Shown: positions 43,731 to 55,609 of the stretch, one piece after another
Layout of the letters: each line of letters opens with the position of its first letter
Numbering within the stretch: the first letter of the stretch is position 1
Source of the DNA: Macrobrachium rosenbergii
Lineage: Eukaryota > Arthropoda > Malacostraca > Decapoda > Palaemonidae
DNA: 64,000 nucleotides
Assembly (NCBI RefSeq): GCF_040412425.1
Contig: NC_089768.1
Coordinates: 2,042,501 to 2,106,500, forward strand
Reading direction: 5' to 3'
Program-made: the position numbers and the translations under genes
The notes under the pieces: model-generated
Told to the model about the DNA's origin: nothing
Database searches by the model: none
The model's input: only the letters and a program-made list of their open reading frames with translations

Positions 43731-44615
43731 TGAGATTTTAAATGTACATAGGTCTGGCATGGAAAGTAAGAAGAGCATGCGTTATTCAATGAAAGAAAGC
43801 TACATGCTGTGGCACTGACTGACACAAAGGTGAAAGAACATTCTTAGCAGGAATGGGAAAGACAAATGGTGATTGTGTCTTGGGAAGCTGAAGTCTAGAA
43901 CTGTGGATGGTGCAGCACTTACAGTATTAGGCATACTGACTTTGGGGAGGGGCTGAAGAGTGTGCCTGTGTTAATCTGAGGATTATATGGATAAGATTAG
44001 GTGTGGCGAGAGGAAACGTTGTAATCATGAGTGTGTATGGCTAGGATTGAAATGGGAAGAGTGTCCGAGAATGATTCTGGAGAAAGTAATTGTGTCTATG
44101 CATTGCTGGGGCTGGAGATCATAGTAGGGTGGTTGTGCTTGGAAAATTTCATGCTAAGACAGGGCATCGTGGACAAGAATGGCATTCTTAGAGTAAATAA
44201 TTCCTCAAAGTCTTGTAGAAATGTGTTTGGAAAGGGTCTTAACTGCAGGAGAGATATAGTTGCCAAAATCCAAAATATTCTGATGTATACTTGGAAAAGA
44301 GAAAATAGTGTGGCAAAGAATTTGGTAAATTATATGTACTTGCAGAGTAGATGGAAGAAGAAGCTGATGGGGCTAACAGTAGAGTAGCAGGCAGTATATG
44401 TGAACATTATTTGATTCAAGTGAAAGTTAAGGTAGCTGAAAGCTTAAATTTGGAGAAGGGGTAAAAATATAGCTGTACAGGTAACAAGACAAGTGAGGGG
44501 AACATCTAAAGAGAAAAGTGATGAAATATGGGTTAAGGAAAAGAGACAACTTTAGAAGTACACAAAGAATTTGTTAAATTAAGGATACTGTCACTATAAT
44601 GGACAAGGAATGTTT
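43731..44615 (+). pseudogene. LINE apurinic-type endonuclease region (5' half of a LINE split by the DIRS element)
   Basis: Across three frames the order of LINE endonuclease motifs is readable: NVVIMSVYG near 44,010; then HSRVVVLGKFHAKTGH near 44,120 (pattern VVVLGDFNAKVGD); then MYTWKRENSVAKNLVNYMYL near 44,285 (pattern YTW...SLIDYI); then CEHYLIQVKVKVAESLN near 44,405 (pattern SDHYLV). These residues bind and cut target DNA to prime reverse transcription. Numerous stops and shifts. The RT of the same orientation resumes right of the DIRS element at 51.8-52.9 kb, so this LINE was interrupted. Confidence 0.78.
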
Positions 44616-44763
44616 ATTTGTTCCGACATGATATACAAACCGCCGGTTTCAGTGTAGGCTGGAAATGGCTGTTAAACTCTTGAGCAAGGTGGTTAGGCAG
44701 TAACTACTGCCAGGTAGGCAGGAATACCTGCCTGCCCAGCTGTAAACATTCCAGTTTGCTTTC
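44616..44763 (+). repeat. Left inverted terminal repeat of the DIRS element
   Basis: The inner 112 bp (44,652-44,763; gtaggctggaaatggctgtt and onward) match the reverse complement of 51,587-51,698 at about 88-90% by eye. The outer part (44,616-44,640) is complementary to 51,452-51,475 in the internal complementary region. Confidence 0.92.
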
Positions 44764-45099
44764 GGCTGTCATGCACTGCAGACATGTTTTGGATCTCTTT
44801 GCCTGACTGTCATTAAGCTCTTCTTTATCCCAGTGGGATCCTGATGTGTTTTTGTGTATATATTATGTGTGTTTGATATTGTTTGATATTTATTAACACC
44901 CACGATTTGTGATAACCTTGCATAAGCCATCGTTCTCTGCGCTGTGTCTTGGGTTTGATGGCCAAGGGAGTATTTTGAGAAGCGTAACCGAGTGATAATG
45001 CTTCTCTTCCAGTAGCCCTTTATTTAGATACTGAAGGCGTTCCCCTGTATGTTCGGAGATATTAGATTGGGACATAATATCTTCGCTCCCCTACATTAA

Positions 45100-48000
45100 T
45101 TGGGACGTAAGAATTCGCTTCCCATCCTGGGCTTCCGCCCTCCATGTTCAAGGGGCATGACTTCTTCCTTCCTACTTATGCTGAGTGTTGTTTTCGCTGC
45201 CTGTGCTCAGAGTTGCCGTGGGTGGAGGTTGCGGGCGTTGTTGGTATATATATGCTTCACTTCCAAGGCGCCCTTGGTGACCTCCCCTCCGTCCTTCTCT
45301 CTCCCTGTAGATTCTTCCTTATCTCTCCTTTGCCTTCTTCGCTTGCTTGTTGGGCGAAGACCACGAGGAGGGAGGGGAGGGGAGGGGGGGGCCACTGGCG
45401 GTTGGGCGGCCTCTTCTAGGGGCCTCCTCTCGCTGTGTAAGGCAGTTTCCCTTGTAGTGAGAGGAGTCTCCCTCTACTAATCATCTTTGCTTTTTCTTTC
45501 AGGTTGAGAGTGAGCATCGCAGACACAGCAGTAGTTGGCTGGATATCTCAGGGGATATCTTGCATGATGGAGTCCCGAAGTTCATTCATTGTTGCTTCAG
45601 GACCGACAACAGTACCTGGTTGGAATGACAGTTCCACGTCGGGATCTTTCCGACACTGTTCCCGCCGATGTGGATTGATCGCTGTCATTGCTGGCCTTCA
45701 TGTATGCCGTGGCACTGACTGCCTCTGGTGTGTCTGTGGTCCATCTGCTCCTGCTGTTTCCTGTGTTATGCTCCTGTTAACTCGACGACAGTCTCTGGGC
45801 GGCTTTTCTTGGTCTCCTGCTGCAGCAGCCCTGATCGTTCCTGTCGCTGCTGGTGACTTTCATGTGACGTTCCTAGCCATTGCTGTAGCTCCTCCCTTCT
45901 GAACTGCTTCCATACCTCCTGCATCAGCTGTCCTGATCGTTCCTGCTGCTTCTTCTGGTGGTTGTGCCCAAGGCCGCTTCTGTTGTGTTCCTGCCTAGCT
46001 GCCCTGGAGATTACGATGTCCGCCATCCTGTAGAAGTTGTCGGAGTGAAGGTGAAGGAAGTTGCCCTGTGGAAGCGATGTTCCTGGCCATTGCGGTAGCT
46101 CCTGCCTTCCGAACCGCTCCTGTAGCTCCTGCATCGGCTGTCCTGATTGTGCCTGCTGCTTCTCCTGGTGGTGGTGTCATGGGCCACTTCTGTTGTGTTC
46201 CTGCCTAGCTTCCCTGGAGGTTACGATGTTTCGTGTCCATCAGCCTGTAGAAGATGTTGGAGTGGAGGTGAAGGAAGCCACCCTGTGGAAGTAGCTGTCA
46301 CCATCTTCAACTTATCTTCGATTTTGTCTTCTGCTGCCTCTTCCCTTCCTCTCCCGAGGTCCAAGGGGGTCCCAGAATCCGGACAGACCTCTGTTGGCCG
46401 AAGGAGAGGAAGGCTGCAGTGGGTCTCTCGTTTGCTCTTCCCGACCTTCGGGTTAGGAAACCGATTCGCATACCCCTGGGTTTTGTGTTTTGGGAGCTGC
46501 GGGCACGCAGAACTCGGTTTGCGATCCCGTTCCCAGTCCTAGAGGTTCCACCTCTAAGACAGGGGCTGCTTTGGGCACTCATTCGCGAGCCGCTCCGAGC
46601 GCTTGAGATTCTATGGAGTATCGAGTATCCCGATCTGGTCTGCAGAGTACTCTCCCCAGCCCAGTTCGGGAGCAGTGCGAGAGAAAGGACTGAGGCACCC
46701 AGGTGTCTCAGCTCTTCCTGCCAACACCACAGGCGCTCCCCGAGTGCTTACCAGTGCTTGGTGGGTTTCCAGTCTGGTGTCTCCATCTGATCAGTTTGAA
46801 AACCAGAAGAAGCAGGGAAGAGATTCCCTTTGGGAGTCCTGCGGGACTTCTAAGGGACTGCTCTCTTCCGGGAGACAAGTTTCTCTCGGCTCTTCCCGCC
46901 CGAGGGTGGAAACCGATTCACATTCTCCTGTGGGGTCTGGGGTTTCGGGGGCTGCGAGAGCGCAGCCTTGCCAGTCTTGGAAGTCTGCATCTAACACTGG
47001 TTCTGTGCCTGGACCTTTTCGATTTCTTAGGAAACCGGAAGCAGCTGCTCCCAATTTTTGGGAGTCTCGTGGGTCACTTGAATAATATGAATCATGAGCG
47101 CTCTACTGACGAGAGGCACAGGACGAGAGAAAGTGCTGAGACACCCAGGTATCTCGGTGCCAGGACACCCAGGTGTGTGGGTGCCGAGACGCTAGGTGTC
47201 TTGATACTGCCCGCCAGCTGCTTCGGTTGCTTGGCTGGGTTTCATCCTTGTGTCTTGAACCTTAGGGTTCGAGCATGCAGGATAGCAGACACAGAGTTAC
47301 CCTTTGAACCTTCTTCCCGAAGGGCCTTGGCCTCGAAGGAGTTTAGAGTTCGGGAAACTAGCGCTAGTTCACGGCAGACGAGTTCCGCCCTGTCCAGTGC
47401 CGATCGTGTTCGCGCGATCGGCTCGGCTCGGCTCAGCTCAGCTCAGCTCGTTCAGCTTGCCCGCCCCTCTCAGCCCCTGGTCGCGCTTGCGAGACTGGCT
47501 CGTCTCAGTTCAGCTTGCCCTGCCTGGCCCCCAGTCCACCGCATACCACCCAGTCGGATTGCGTTCGTGTGATAGGCTTGGTTCGGTGCATCTCGGCTCG
47601 GCCCCACTCGGTTTTTCCGAATCGGGTTCTTGGCTGTTCGAGTGAACTTTCTGCTTTTCCCAGGAAAGTGCTTTGCCATGGCACAAGCACTCTTCTTCCC
47701 CCCTATGGCAGCAATCTCCTTCAGTTGATTATCGCTCACGGTCCACCTCTCCTGCTGGTCTTACTGGCAGGACAGGTAGGGGTACTCTTTCTCCTCACCT
47801 GTTCTCTTCTCCTCTCGGTTGTTGCGAGAGGCGCAAGACGGACAAAGAGAGCTCTGGCGAATTTATCTTCAGAGTTCGGCTGCCTGGCATGCTTTGGGTG
47901 TCAGTCCCCCCATTCTCTCGTAGTACAACCAGGTAGCCAAAGAGGGTTTCATGGGATTTGTCAAGGTCTCCCTCCAAGGGGAGAGGTACAGGAGTTTCAA

Positions 48001-48600
48001 GCTTTGGAAACAGTGAGGGTCTTGCTCTTCAAGTTGCGATCGCCCTCGTCTTTTTGGAGAACTTCGCGCCGACCCGGGACTGCAGCTCCCCCAGTGAATA
48101 TTCTTCATCACTCGCAACCCTTGCAGTTCCCGAGGGGGCGAGAGTGTCGGAGACCACTGCGGTCCTGGCTTCCGGGAGCGTTCTTCACCAGATGAATTCT
48201 TTTCTTCGGGCAAGGAGTTCATTCAGGTCGAGACCCCAAGCTCCTCCCCTGCTTCGACAGAATACGAATTCTTCTTGCCTCAGAGGGTCTTGCCGACTGC
48301 AGTTCTGTGGGCAATTCTGGTGCTAAGAAGAAGGACTTTGTCCAAACTCGGATCTCCGGTTTCGTAAGTCCTGAGTTGGCTCGACCCTTAGGAACGAACC
48401 TTTACTTGGTTCTGCCTTTCTCTTTCAGAGATTTGCCAGATACCTCAGTAATCAAGGTTTGTACCAAGGCACTACCTTGTCCTTTGGACAATGGCCAAGA
48501 CCTTGGGGTCCTAGTCATCTTGACTCGACCTCGAGTTCAAGCCAGCCCTCCTAAACTCCTAGAAGTCCCAGGCTTCGGAAAAAGATTGTGGAACACATAG
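45100..48600 (+). pseudogene. Gag-like ORF1 region of the DIRS element (unresolved)
   Basis: Long, overlapping G+C-rich frames fill this stretch (for example 46,703-47,572 with 289 codons and 47,515-48,195 with 226 codons), but none shows a domain I recognise. Position ahead of RNase H and the recombinase in a DIRS element suggests the ORF1/gag segment and possibly the start of pol. Frame changes are frequent; one spot, PGDYDVRHPVEVVGVKVKE near 46,005, is repeated 210 bp later with a frameshift. The assignment rests on position only. Confidence 0.35.
45871..46290 (+). repeat. 210-bp imperfect tandem duplication inside the DIRS gag-like region
   Basis: tcctagccattgctgtagct at 45,871 recurs as tcctggccattgcggtagct at 46,081, and the similarity continues for the whole unit. 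210 bp equals 70 codons, so the duplication would have kept frame. Confidence 0.9.
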
Positions 48601-48639
48601 CCCTCTTCTTCCCGACGGAAGAAATATGGCTCCAAAACA

Positions 48640-48828
48640 GCAGAATCATAATTTAGAGATTTTATATGAAAAACTTAATAAAAAAAAAGCAGTTTACATC
48701 GTTTTCAATACACCCAAAGCACTAAAAGTAAGATTTTCTTAGGATTTCTGACGATTTTCAACGATTTTTCGGTTTACAACGTGGCGTAAAAACGGAACCC
48801 CCGTCGTACACCGGGGACTGCCTGTATC
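48640..48828. mobile_element. A+T-rich insertion with a pogo/Tigger-like end inside the DIRS element
   Basis: An A+T-rich stretch interrupts G+C-rich DIRS sequence and ends with cccccgtcgtacaccggggactgcctgta, whose reverse complement begins TACAGGCAGTCCCCGG. This resembles the TA-flanked CAG-starting ends of pogo/Tigger-type transposons. The matching left end was not found, so it may be a truncated MITE. Confidence 0.35.
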
Positions 48829-49209
48829 GACTGGGGAGTCCTCCTACTGCTGATGCCTGAATGAAATGATACTTATCGAGTCTCTGGAGCTGGCAGCGAC
48901 ATTGCTGAGACCTGGGAATGGATTCCTTCAGGAGAAGTATCTATTTCCCTTAGGTCTCTGCAATTCTTTTCATCAAACTTCCATCCTGTTTCCTCTCCCG
49001 TGCTCCCGATTCGGGAAATGCCATCCTGGCTAGAGATAATTGTCTCGGTATCCTGTCATCTTGCAGAAGCTTCCCCATGGTGGAGAATGGAGGTTTGCTT
49101 CCATTTCTCCGTCCTTCTTTCCTCTTTGAAGTATGAGGAAAGAATTAGGCTAATGCTTGATTGAAGGAACCTTCGAATATGCTTGCATATTCCCCTCACA
49201 TCGTGTGTC
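48829..49209 (+). other. DIRS internal region between insertion and RNase H
   Basis: Should encode RT thumb/connection; LLSSLKYEERIRLM-like readings are compatible with this, but no diagnostic motif is readable. Confidence 0.3.
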
Positions 49210-49560
49210 TATTTATGGATTCACTGATTGAAGAATAGGCGCACACCGGTAAGACTTTGTCTTGAAGGTGTGTGACCGAGACAATTAGTACCTTCTCATC
49301 ACCACCCTGGGCTCAAGGCAGCCTTTTGGTCTTCCGAGAATTCAGAAGGAGTTTTGCGACACTCGGTGGTTTCGTTGAACAACAAAACCACTATAGTGGC
49401 ATTTGTCGACAAACAAGAGGGAATAATTTTTTCTTCCTGTTTCGTCTGTCGACATTTGCAGGTACTTGAGTGTTCTATAGTGCACTTGACAGTTCAATTA
49501 GCCAGAGGCATTCCCGGTGGGGATGTATTGCTAGGCGAGCTTGGCCTCGGGTTTGAGTGA
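49210..49560 (+). pseudogene. RNase H domain of the DIRS element
   Basis: FMDSLIEE followed by a stop and AHT matches the DIRS RNase H opening (FMDAS..GWGAHL). Then SVVSLNNKTTIVAFVDKQEG at about 49,361 matches the family pattern V.SDNTTVVAYINKQGG, and VHLTVQLARGIPGGDVLLGE matches V.L.ARHIPG.DNVLAD. At least one stop and one frameshift: inactive. These motifs are what separate DIRS RNase H from the Ty3 type, and they place the element independently of its repeats. Confidence 0.85.
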
Positions 49561-50473
49561 TCGGGACAGAATGTGCTGCTCACTCTTTTCTTCATGAAGA
49601 TTCACGAAGAGACTGCTCGACAGAGAAACCCCTACCATCTTTCTGTGGCCTCCCAGCACAACAAGTCGGTAGTTTTTCACGCTCCTCTATACCAGACCCA
49701 GGGACCACTACGGTGAGGCATGCTGTATTTTTGGGGAAAAATTGATATCTACGTTTTTCCCTCCGTATTTGTCTGTTTCACTAGGGGTTCACAAGCATTG
49801 CTCACCCCGAGTTACAGACAAATGCTGGAAGACTTCGCCTCTCACCCAACCTGATAGCCAAGGCATCGAGAAGAGTTCTGCTTGACCCAACCTCCTGTAG
49901 CAGCTACACAAGAAGCAAGTTTTTCAGGCAGTACATCCTTGTGTGTTGAGGACTCAGAGACCTCCCAGCTTTCCTTGCAAGCAGTCTTTCTCGCCGAGCG
50001 GCAACGGATATAGCTGGATACCTCTTGAAGTCCTCTGCAACACTGTCCCAGGGACTGGATCTGTCTTCGCTGGTGGGTGTCGTTGACGGAACTGCTTCTC
50101 GGGTCAGAGTCACTCTTCAAGTCTGGACTTCCTCATCTCCTCCGCCAAGGGTTGCTTCTCTCCCTTTCATTTGTGAAGGACGTAGGCCCTTGTGACCTAG
50201 TCTTCTATCTGAAGTAGCCTTCTTCTCCTCAGTCGAGACTTAGCTAAGGACGAGAAGCTTTTTCAGTCGTGCTCTCACCAAGGAACTGTTCCCTGGGTGG
50301 CAGGTGACTCTTGTTTAGGGTTCCTGTCCCATGCTCTGCACACGCCCTTATGAGAGTCATTGGATAGAGATGTGCCCTCTTAGGACCATCTCTCATCTTG
50401 CTCCGGCCTTGGCGTAGAAGGTGGAAGAACAAGGATGGGGATCAATACCTTGACTCCTTCTTGGATGTTGTAA

Positions 50474-50935
50474 GTGGACTCTGAATCCATTGGCATCTAT
50501 TGTCGGGTTCAAGCCCTTCTTATTCCCCTCTTCCTTGGACTCTGTGTCGATGATCCAGATCATTCGTTATTTTGGCCTATTAGGGAGCTGTGGTACTTTC
50601 TGAAAAGGCTCGACATTCCCAACCTGGAAGTGTCTAAGGACACATCTTTCTCCTGGCTTCATGTAGCGATTGAAGGAGGTATTCGGCAGCTGGCAATGAC
50701 AATACCGGTACTTTCCACCCAAGAGCTCACGAAGTCAATGGCTTGGTCCATCTCTCGCATTCCAGAAGTTTCTGTCAGTTTGGGAGCAAGACGTGGTCTG
50801 ATGGACCACACTCTTGTCTTCCTGTGGTCTTGCCCACAGGCCCTTGGAACCTTTTTTCCTTGGCCCTGTGGTGGCTGCGCAACAAGTTGCATTGTCTTAC
50901 CTGGCTCTTGAAGAGGACGAGTTAGCATTTCGCCT
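50474..50935 (+). pseudogene. Tyrosine recombinase, C-terminal part (DIRS)
   Basis: The frame from 50,474 reads FWPIRELWYFLKRL (pattern LCPVRAL.IYL.R), then SFSWLHVAI and STQELTKSMAWSI, the position of the H-x-x-R catalytic box (usual pattern AH.IRKVATSWAF), here lost. In another frame LGPVVAAQQVA closes the protein as in DIRS recombinases. Integration of DIRS circles depends on this enzyme. The missing box II residues and the frameshift make it inactive. The N-terminal half (49.6-50.4 kb) is not clearly readable. Confidence 0.7.
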
Positions 50936-51440
50936 AAGGTGTTGGTTCTGGAAGTGAGAAGGATACCGAGAGTGACTGGCCTCTCTTCCTCCTCCTTCCC
51001 CGTCCACCTACTTATCTTCTTTCGGGATGAGAATAGGACTTGAGCCAATAGTTGCAGGATCTGGCGCTGATGAGGTAAGACTACACATCGAGCACCCGTT
51101 CTATTTTTCTTCTAGAATCATATAAGCAATTCCGCTCCTTCCTCTAGCAAGGGGAGGAAGGAGAGGCTGGCAATAAGGGAACCCTATCTGGGCTTTTCCT
51201 TACTGCCTCCGACTCTAGATCCTTCCAGCCTATTTCGTACAAGTTACGTTTCCTCACTCATGCGAAAAGGTCCAGTATCTGACAATTGATCTTGCAGTTC
51301 CTACACTCCGATCAGTATGTCAGAGGCACAGTACTCCTCCTCGCTCTTTCAACAAGGAGGAGTAGCCCAGGTGTGCAGAACCCCAGTCAGTTCAGGAGAC
51401 TCACTGAGATTCTTCCCTCCAACCAGTGAGTCTTCCTAAT

Positions 51441-51540
51441 GTAAAGGACCAATGGTTTGTATATCGTGTCAGAACAAATCACAATTTTTGAAAGTAAATT
51501 GTATTTTTCCTAACTATACAAACCTGAGGTCCTTTACATT
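51441..51540 (+). repeat. Internal complementary region (ICR) of the DIRS element
   Basis: The left half (about 51,452-51,478; ggtttgtatatcgtgtcaga) is complementary to the outer end of the left terminal repeat at 44,616-44,640. The right half (51,479-51,540) is complementary to the outer end of the right terminal repeat at 51,713-51,775, with very few mismatches. In DIRS1 this region templates joining of the two ends into a circle. Confidence 0.93.
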
Positions 51541-51586
51541 ACTTATTATGCCTGCCTCATGCCACCCCTCAATCTGAATCTGGACT

Positions 51587-51776
51587 GAAAGGCAAACTGG
51601 AATGTTTACATCCAGGCAGGCAGGTATTCCCACCTACCTGGCGGTAGTTACTGCCTAATCACCTTGCTCAAGAGTTTAACGGCCGTTTCCAGCCTACGCT
51701 GAAATTAATGCCTAATGTAAAGGACCGCAGGTTTGTATAGTTAGGAAAAATACAATTTACCTTCAAAAATTGTGAT
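51587..51776 (+). repeat. Right inverted terminal repeat of the DIRS element
   Basis: The inner 112 bp (51,587-51,698) are the reverse complement of the left repeat. The outer 70 bp are not in the left repeat but pair with the internal complementary region, an asymmetry like that of DIRS1. Confidence 0.92.
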
Positions 51777-52930
<1,154 letters not shown>

Positions 52931-53535
52931 CTGAAAAATGTCTTCAAAGGACTCAGACACGAAATTATAAAAGGCATTAGAATTTTAAAATAATTTCAAA
53001 TAATATTCAGGTGATCTGATGACAGTCTATCTGGTAAATCTCAGTAGTAGTCTTGGTGAAGGAATACAGCTATCTCCTCCGAAAGGTTGCTAGCATTCAA
53101 GGTAAACTTTGGGAGAAATTTATACCTAAAACATATTATGTATAGGTTTATCCTAAATTTTTGCTTGAACATTTTGCTTGTAAAGCTCTGATTCTTACAA
53201 AGTATACACGGTACATTAATGAAGCTAAACTCTACTGTGCGCTACTCAAGCAAGAAACAAAAAACTGGAAAATTCTATGTAATTCTTCTCAAAAGATTTC
53301 ACTGAATATTGGTAGGTCCCACAAGATAGCCCCCACCATTTCACCATCTGGCAACGTTGCCAAACAAAGTACCTGCGCCTCGCTCTCCACAGATACAAAA
53401 GGCGGTCCAAGGTTGATATGAAGCCATGAGCCAACCAGACAGGGATTTTCTATATTCCATGTCTACTATCATATCTCCATCTCTAGAGGGAACGTTTCAG
53501 AAAAAAAAATCACATTACGCAAGTACCTGCTTATT

Positions 53536-53537
<2 letters not shown>
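52931..53537. other. Unresolved DNA; possible further exon of the F5/8-type C gene
   Basis: On the reverse strand a frame at about 53,460-53,290 reads PPFVSVESEAQVLCLATLP, which loosely resembles the end of F5/8-type C domains (RYVSV...L.LCE). I found no splice acceptor of convincing strength with the right phase, so it is not annotated as an exon. Confidence 0.3.

Positions 53538-53591
<54 letters not shown>
53538..53591. repeat. (AAT)n microsatellite
   Basis: About 18 AAT units, inside the presumed intron downstream of the last recognised exon. Confidence 0.97.
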
Positions 53592-53592
<1 letters not shown>

Positions 53593-53620
53593 TGTAGTAA
53601 AAATGTATAAATATTCATAC

Positions 53621-53765
53621 CTAAAAAGTGCATTATTAAGTCTAGTGACGGAGGCGCATTTTTTGTGGTCTTGTGAATTGGGCGCGTCTAGCCTTGCTTG
53701 GTTTTCGACATACACTGTCAGTCGATCTAAACCAAAGACATAATCGCGATATAATGTTTGCTGGT
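53621..53765 (-). CDS. Exon encoding the second part of an F5/8-type C (fucolectin/discoidin-like) domain
   Basis: The 145-bp exon follows a strong acceptor (cttttttttcttccacag) and ends at a donor reading AG|GTATGA. Entered in phase 1 from the upstream exon it is open throughout and reads QQTLYRDYVFGLDRLTVYV, then ENQARLDAPN and a Cys. The segment LDRLTVYVE matches the usual strand of FTP/F5-8-C domains that follows the conserved loop. It leaves in phase 2. The domain binds sugars or phospholipids on the outside of cells. The next exon was not located. Confidence 0.75.
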
Positions 53766-54027
53766 CTGTGGAAGAAAAAAAAGGTAGAAAATGAGCATTA
53801 ATACTATGGAAATGTAGTCTGTTCCTTCCATTACTATTGAATTATTTAGTGAGAAAAAAAAAAGTCAAATTTACTGAAGTTCTCTGCAAGGCGTATTGAC
53901 ATTCATTTTACCGAAAATCGTTTTCTCATCTATCTCTTTTCTTGCTGAACGAGGGCAGCTTTAAATAATATAAAGAGTAGAAATCCTAACAGATAAAAGG
54001 ATAAGAAATGTAAACTTCAGTACTAAC

Positions 54028-54261
54028 CTTGCCCTCTGCCTTGCCAGGTGAGGATGACTACCCCTCTTACCCTTCTCTTCTTGCCCAGGGCAACACTCCA
54101 CACGGGCTCATCAACTAAGTAATTGTCAACAATGGCGCAGGACCTCAGGCTCGTGTCCTTCTGCCCGTCGACGGCTAAACTAGCCGGACCATAGTCCCAT
54201 CCAGACCACTGGTGCCTCTTATCGTTCACCCACGTCTTCCCTTTGTACGCCAAGTTCTCAA
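54028..54261 (-). CDS. Exon encoding the first part of an F5/8-type C (fucolectin/discoidin-like) domain
   Basis: The 234-bp exon is bounded by an acceptor (ttttctttcag) and a donor (AAG|GTTAGT), both phase 1, so it is a symmetrical 1-1 exon of the kind common in shuffled extracellular modules. It reads ENLAYKGKTWVND, then YGPASLAVDGQKDTSLRSC, then EPVWSVALGKKRRVRGVVIL. The NLA start, ASLAVDG, the Cys and VW.V.LG..R.VRGVVI are the hallmarks of F5/8-type C and fucolectin domains. The 262-bp intron to the next exon (53,766-54,027) is small. The gene's other exons lie elsewhere, probably beyond the window. A secreted or membrane-anchored lectin-like product is likely, but the full protein cannot be named. 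Confidence 0.8.
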
Positions 54262-54869
54262 CTGAAAGAAAATCATTCAAAAATATATTTTTTATTCACA
54301 CAAACCTGCGAATATGGAAAAAGGCCTTGACATTGAGAACATTGCTCATAATGAAAGATGCCAATATCAACCACCACAACAGTTGGCAGTTAGTCAAGCC
54401 CAGCAACTCGGAGTACACAAAAACCCCGACTTTGGCCCTCTATAACTCTGGAATTATTGAACTGACCGAGATGAAACTCTGGCTTTAGAGGTTTCCCACT
54501 AAGGTCTCTAATTAGCCAAATTTCATCGACATCCGTTAAGCCATTCCGGAGATCCAGATATCAATTTTTGGCATTCAGGGGACGCGGTAGGAGGTGGGTG
54601 GGTGAGGGTCCTAACATACCTGTGGAGCAATAACGGTAAAAGATACATCCGTGAAACTTGGTTTTCCGAAAGCTCGCATTCTGGAGGGCAGGTACCTTTC
54701 GGGGTTTGTTTGAAATAACGAATTTTAAAGGTAGAGTGGGCCATTCAAAGTAGCCCCCAAAATTCACACTTCCTCATGCTCACAACATGCGAAGAGCAAG
54801 TGGTGTTAGGAGACGCTGGCTGACTTGCTCTCAGTTATCTGTCTATATATATATATATATATCTATATA
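54262..54869. other. Unrecognised DNA upstream of the F5/8-type C exons
   Basis: Presumed intron or upstream region. Reverse frames at 54,523-54,767 have no motif. Ends in a short AT run at 54,843-54,868. Confidence 0.4.
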
Positions 54870-55553
54870 ATACTAAAACTCCCCCTCCCCTTCCCTTCCT
54901 CCTACCCCCTCCCCTCACCTTCCATCTTCCCTCCTTTTTCCCCCTTCCCCTCCCCTCCCCTCCCCTCCCCTCCCCTTCCCTTTCCCTGCCCACCCCGAGC
55001 AAAATATCACTTGTTAATTTAGCTGTGTCCTCCTCTTCCCCTCCCCTCCCCTCCCCTCCCAATCTCCCTTCCCTTTCCCTCCTTCCCCTCTCACCTCCCC
55101 TTCCTCCCCTCCCCCTCTACTTCCATCTTATTTCCCCTCCCCTTCCTGTTCCCATGTTAATTTAGCTGTGTCCTCCAGTCTCCTTCCCTCTTCCCTTCCT
55201 CTCCTTCCCCTCTTCCATCCCCTTCCCTCTTCCATCCCCTTCCCCCTTCCATCCTCCTCCCTCCGCTCCCCTCCCTTCCCTCTTCCATTCCCCTCCCCTT
55301 CCCCTTCTCCTATCCCTTCCTCCTCCCCTCCCACTCACCTTCCCTCTTCCCCTCCCCTTCCCCTCCCCTTCACTCTTCCATCCCCCTTCCCATCCCCTTT
55401 CCCTCATCCTCCTACTCCCCCTTCCACCTTTCCTCTCCTTCTCCCTCCTCCCCATTCCCCTTCCCCTTCACTCTTCCCTCCCTCCTCCCACTTCTCCCTC
55501 ACCCTCCTACTCCCCTTCACCTCCCTTCCCTCTTCCCTCCCCCTCCCATGTAA
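54870..55553. repeat. C/T-only low-complexity tract (CCCTT-type)
   Basis: About 680 bp almost entirely pyrimidine on the plus strand (cccctcccctcccctccc and variants). It is broken twice by the same purine-containing word, ttaatttagctgtgtcctcc at 55,014 and 55,155, which suggests a 141-bp duplication. The G-rich reverse strand could form G-quadruplexes; the tract could also form triplex DNA. Confidence 0.95.
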
Positions 55554-55609
55554 ATGGGGCTGGTGTTGCTGCAGACTTTTGCTGACTATTATTAGTAGGG
55601 TTAACTTAG

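Larger units (their letters stand above)
44616..51776 (+). mobile_element. DIRS1-type tyrosine-recombinase retrotransposon
   Basis: About 7.2 kb bounded by inverted terminal repeats and containing, next to the right one, an internal complementary region whose halves are complementary to the outer ends of both terminal repeats. This arrangement is diagnostic of DIRS1-like elements, which replicate through a circle and integrate by tyrosine recombinase. Inside are a G+C-rich gag-like region, RNase H and the C-terminal part of a tyrosine recombinase, all frameshifted. The RT palm motifs could not be found. No target-site duplication is expected for this class and none is seen. Confidence 0.9.
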
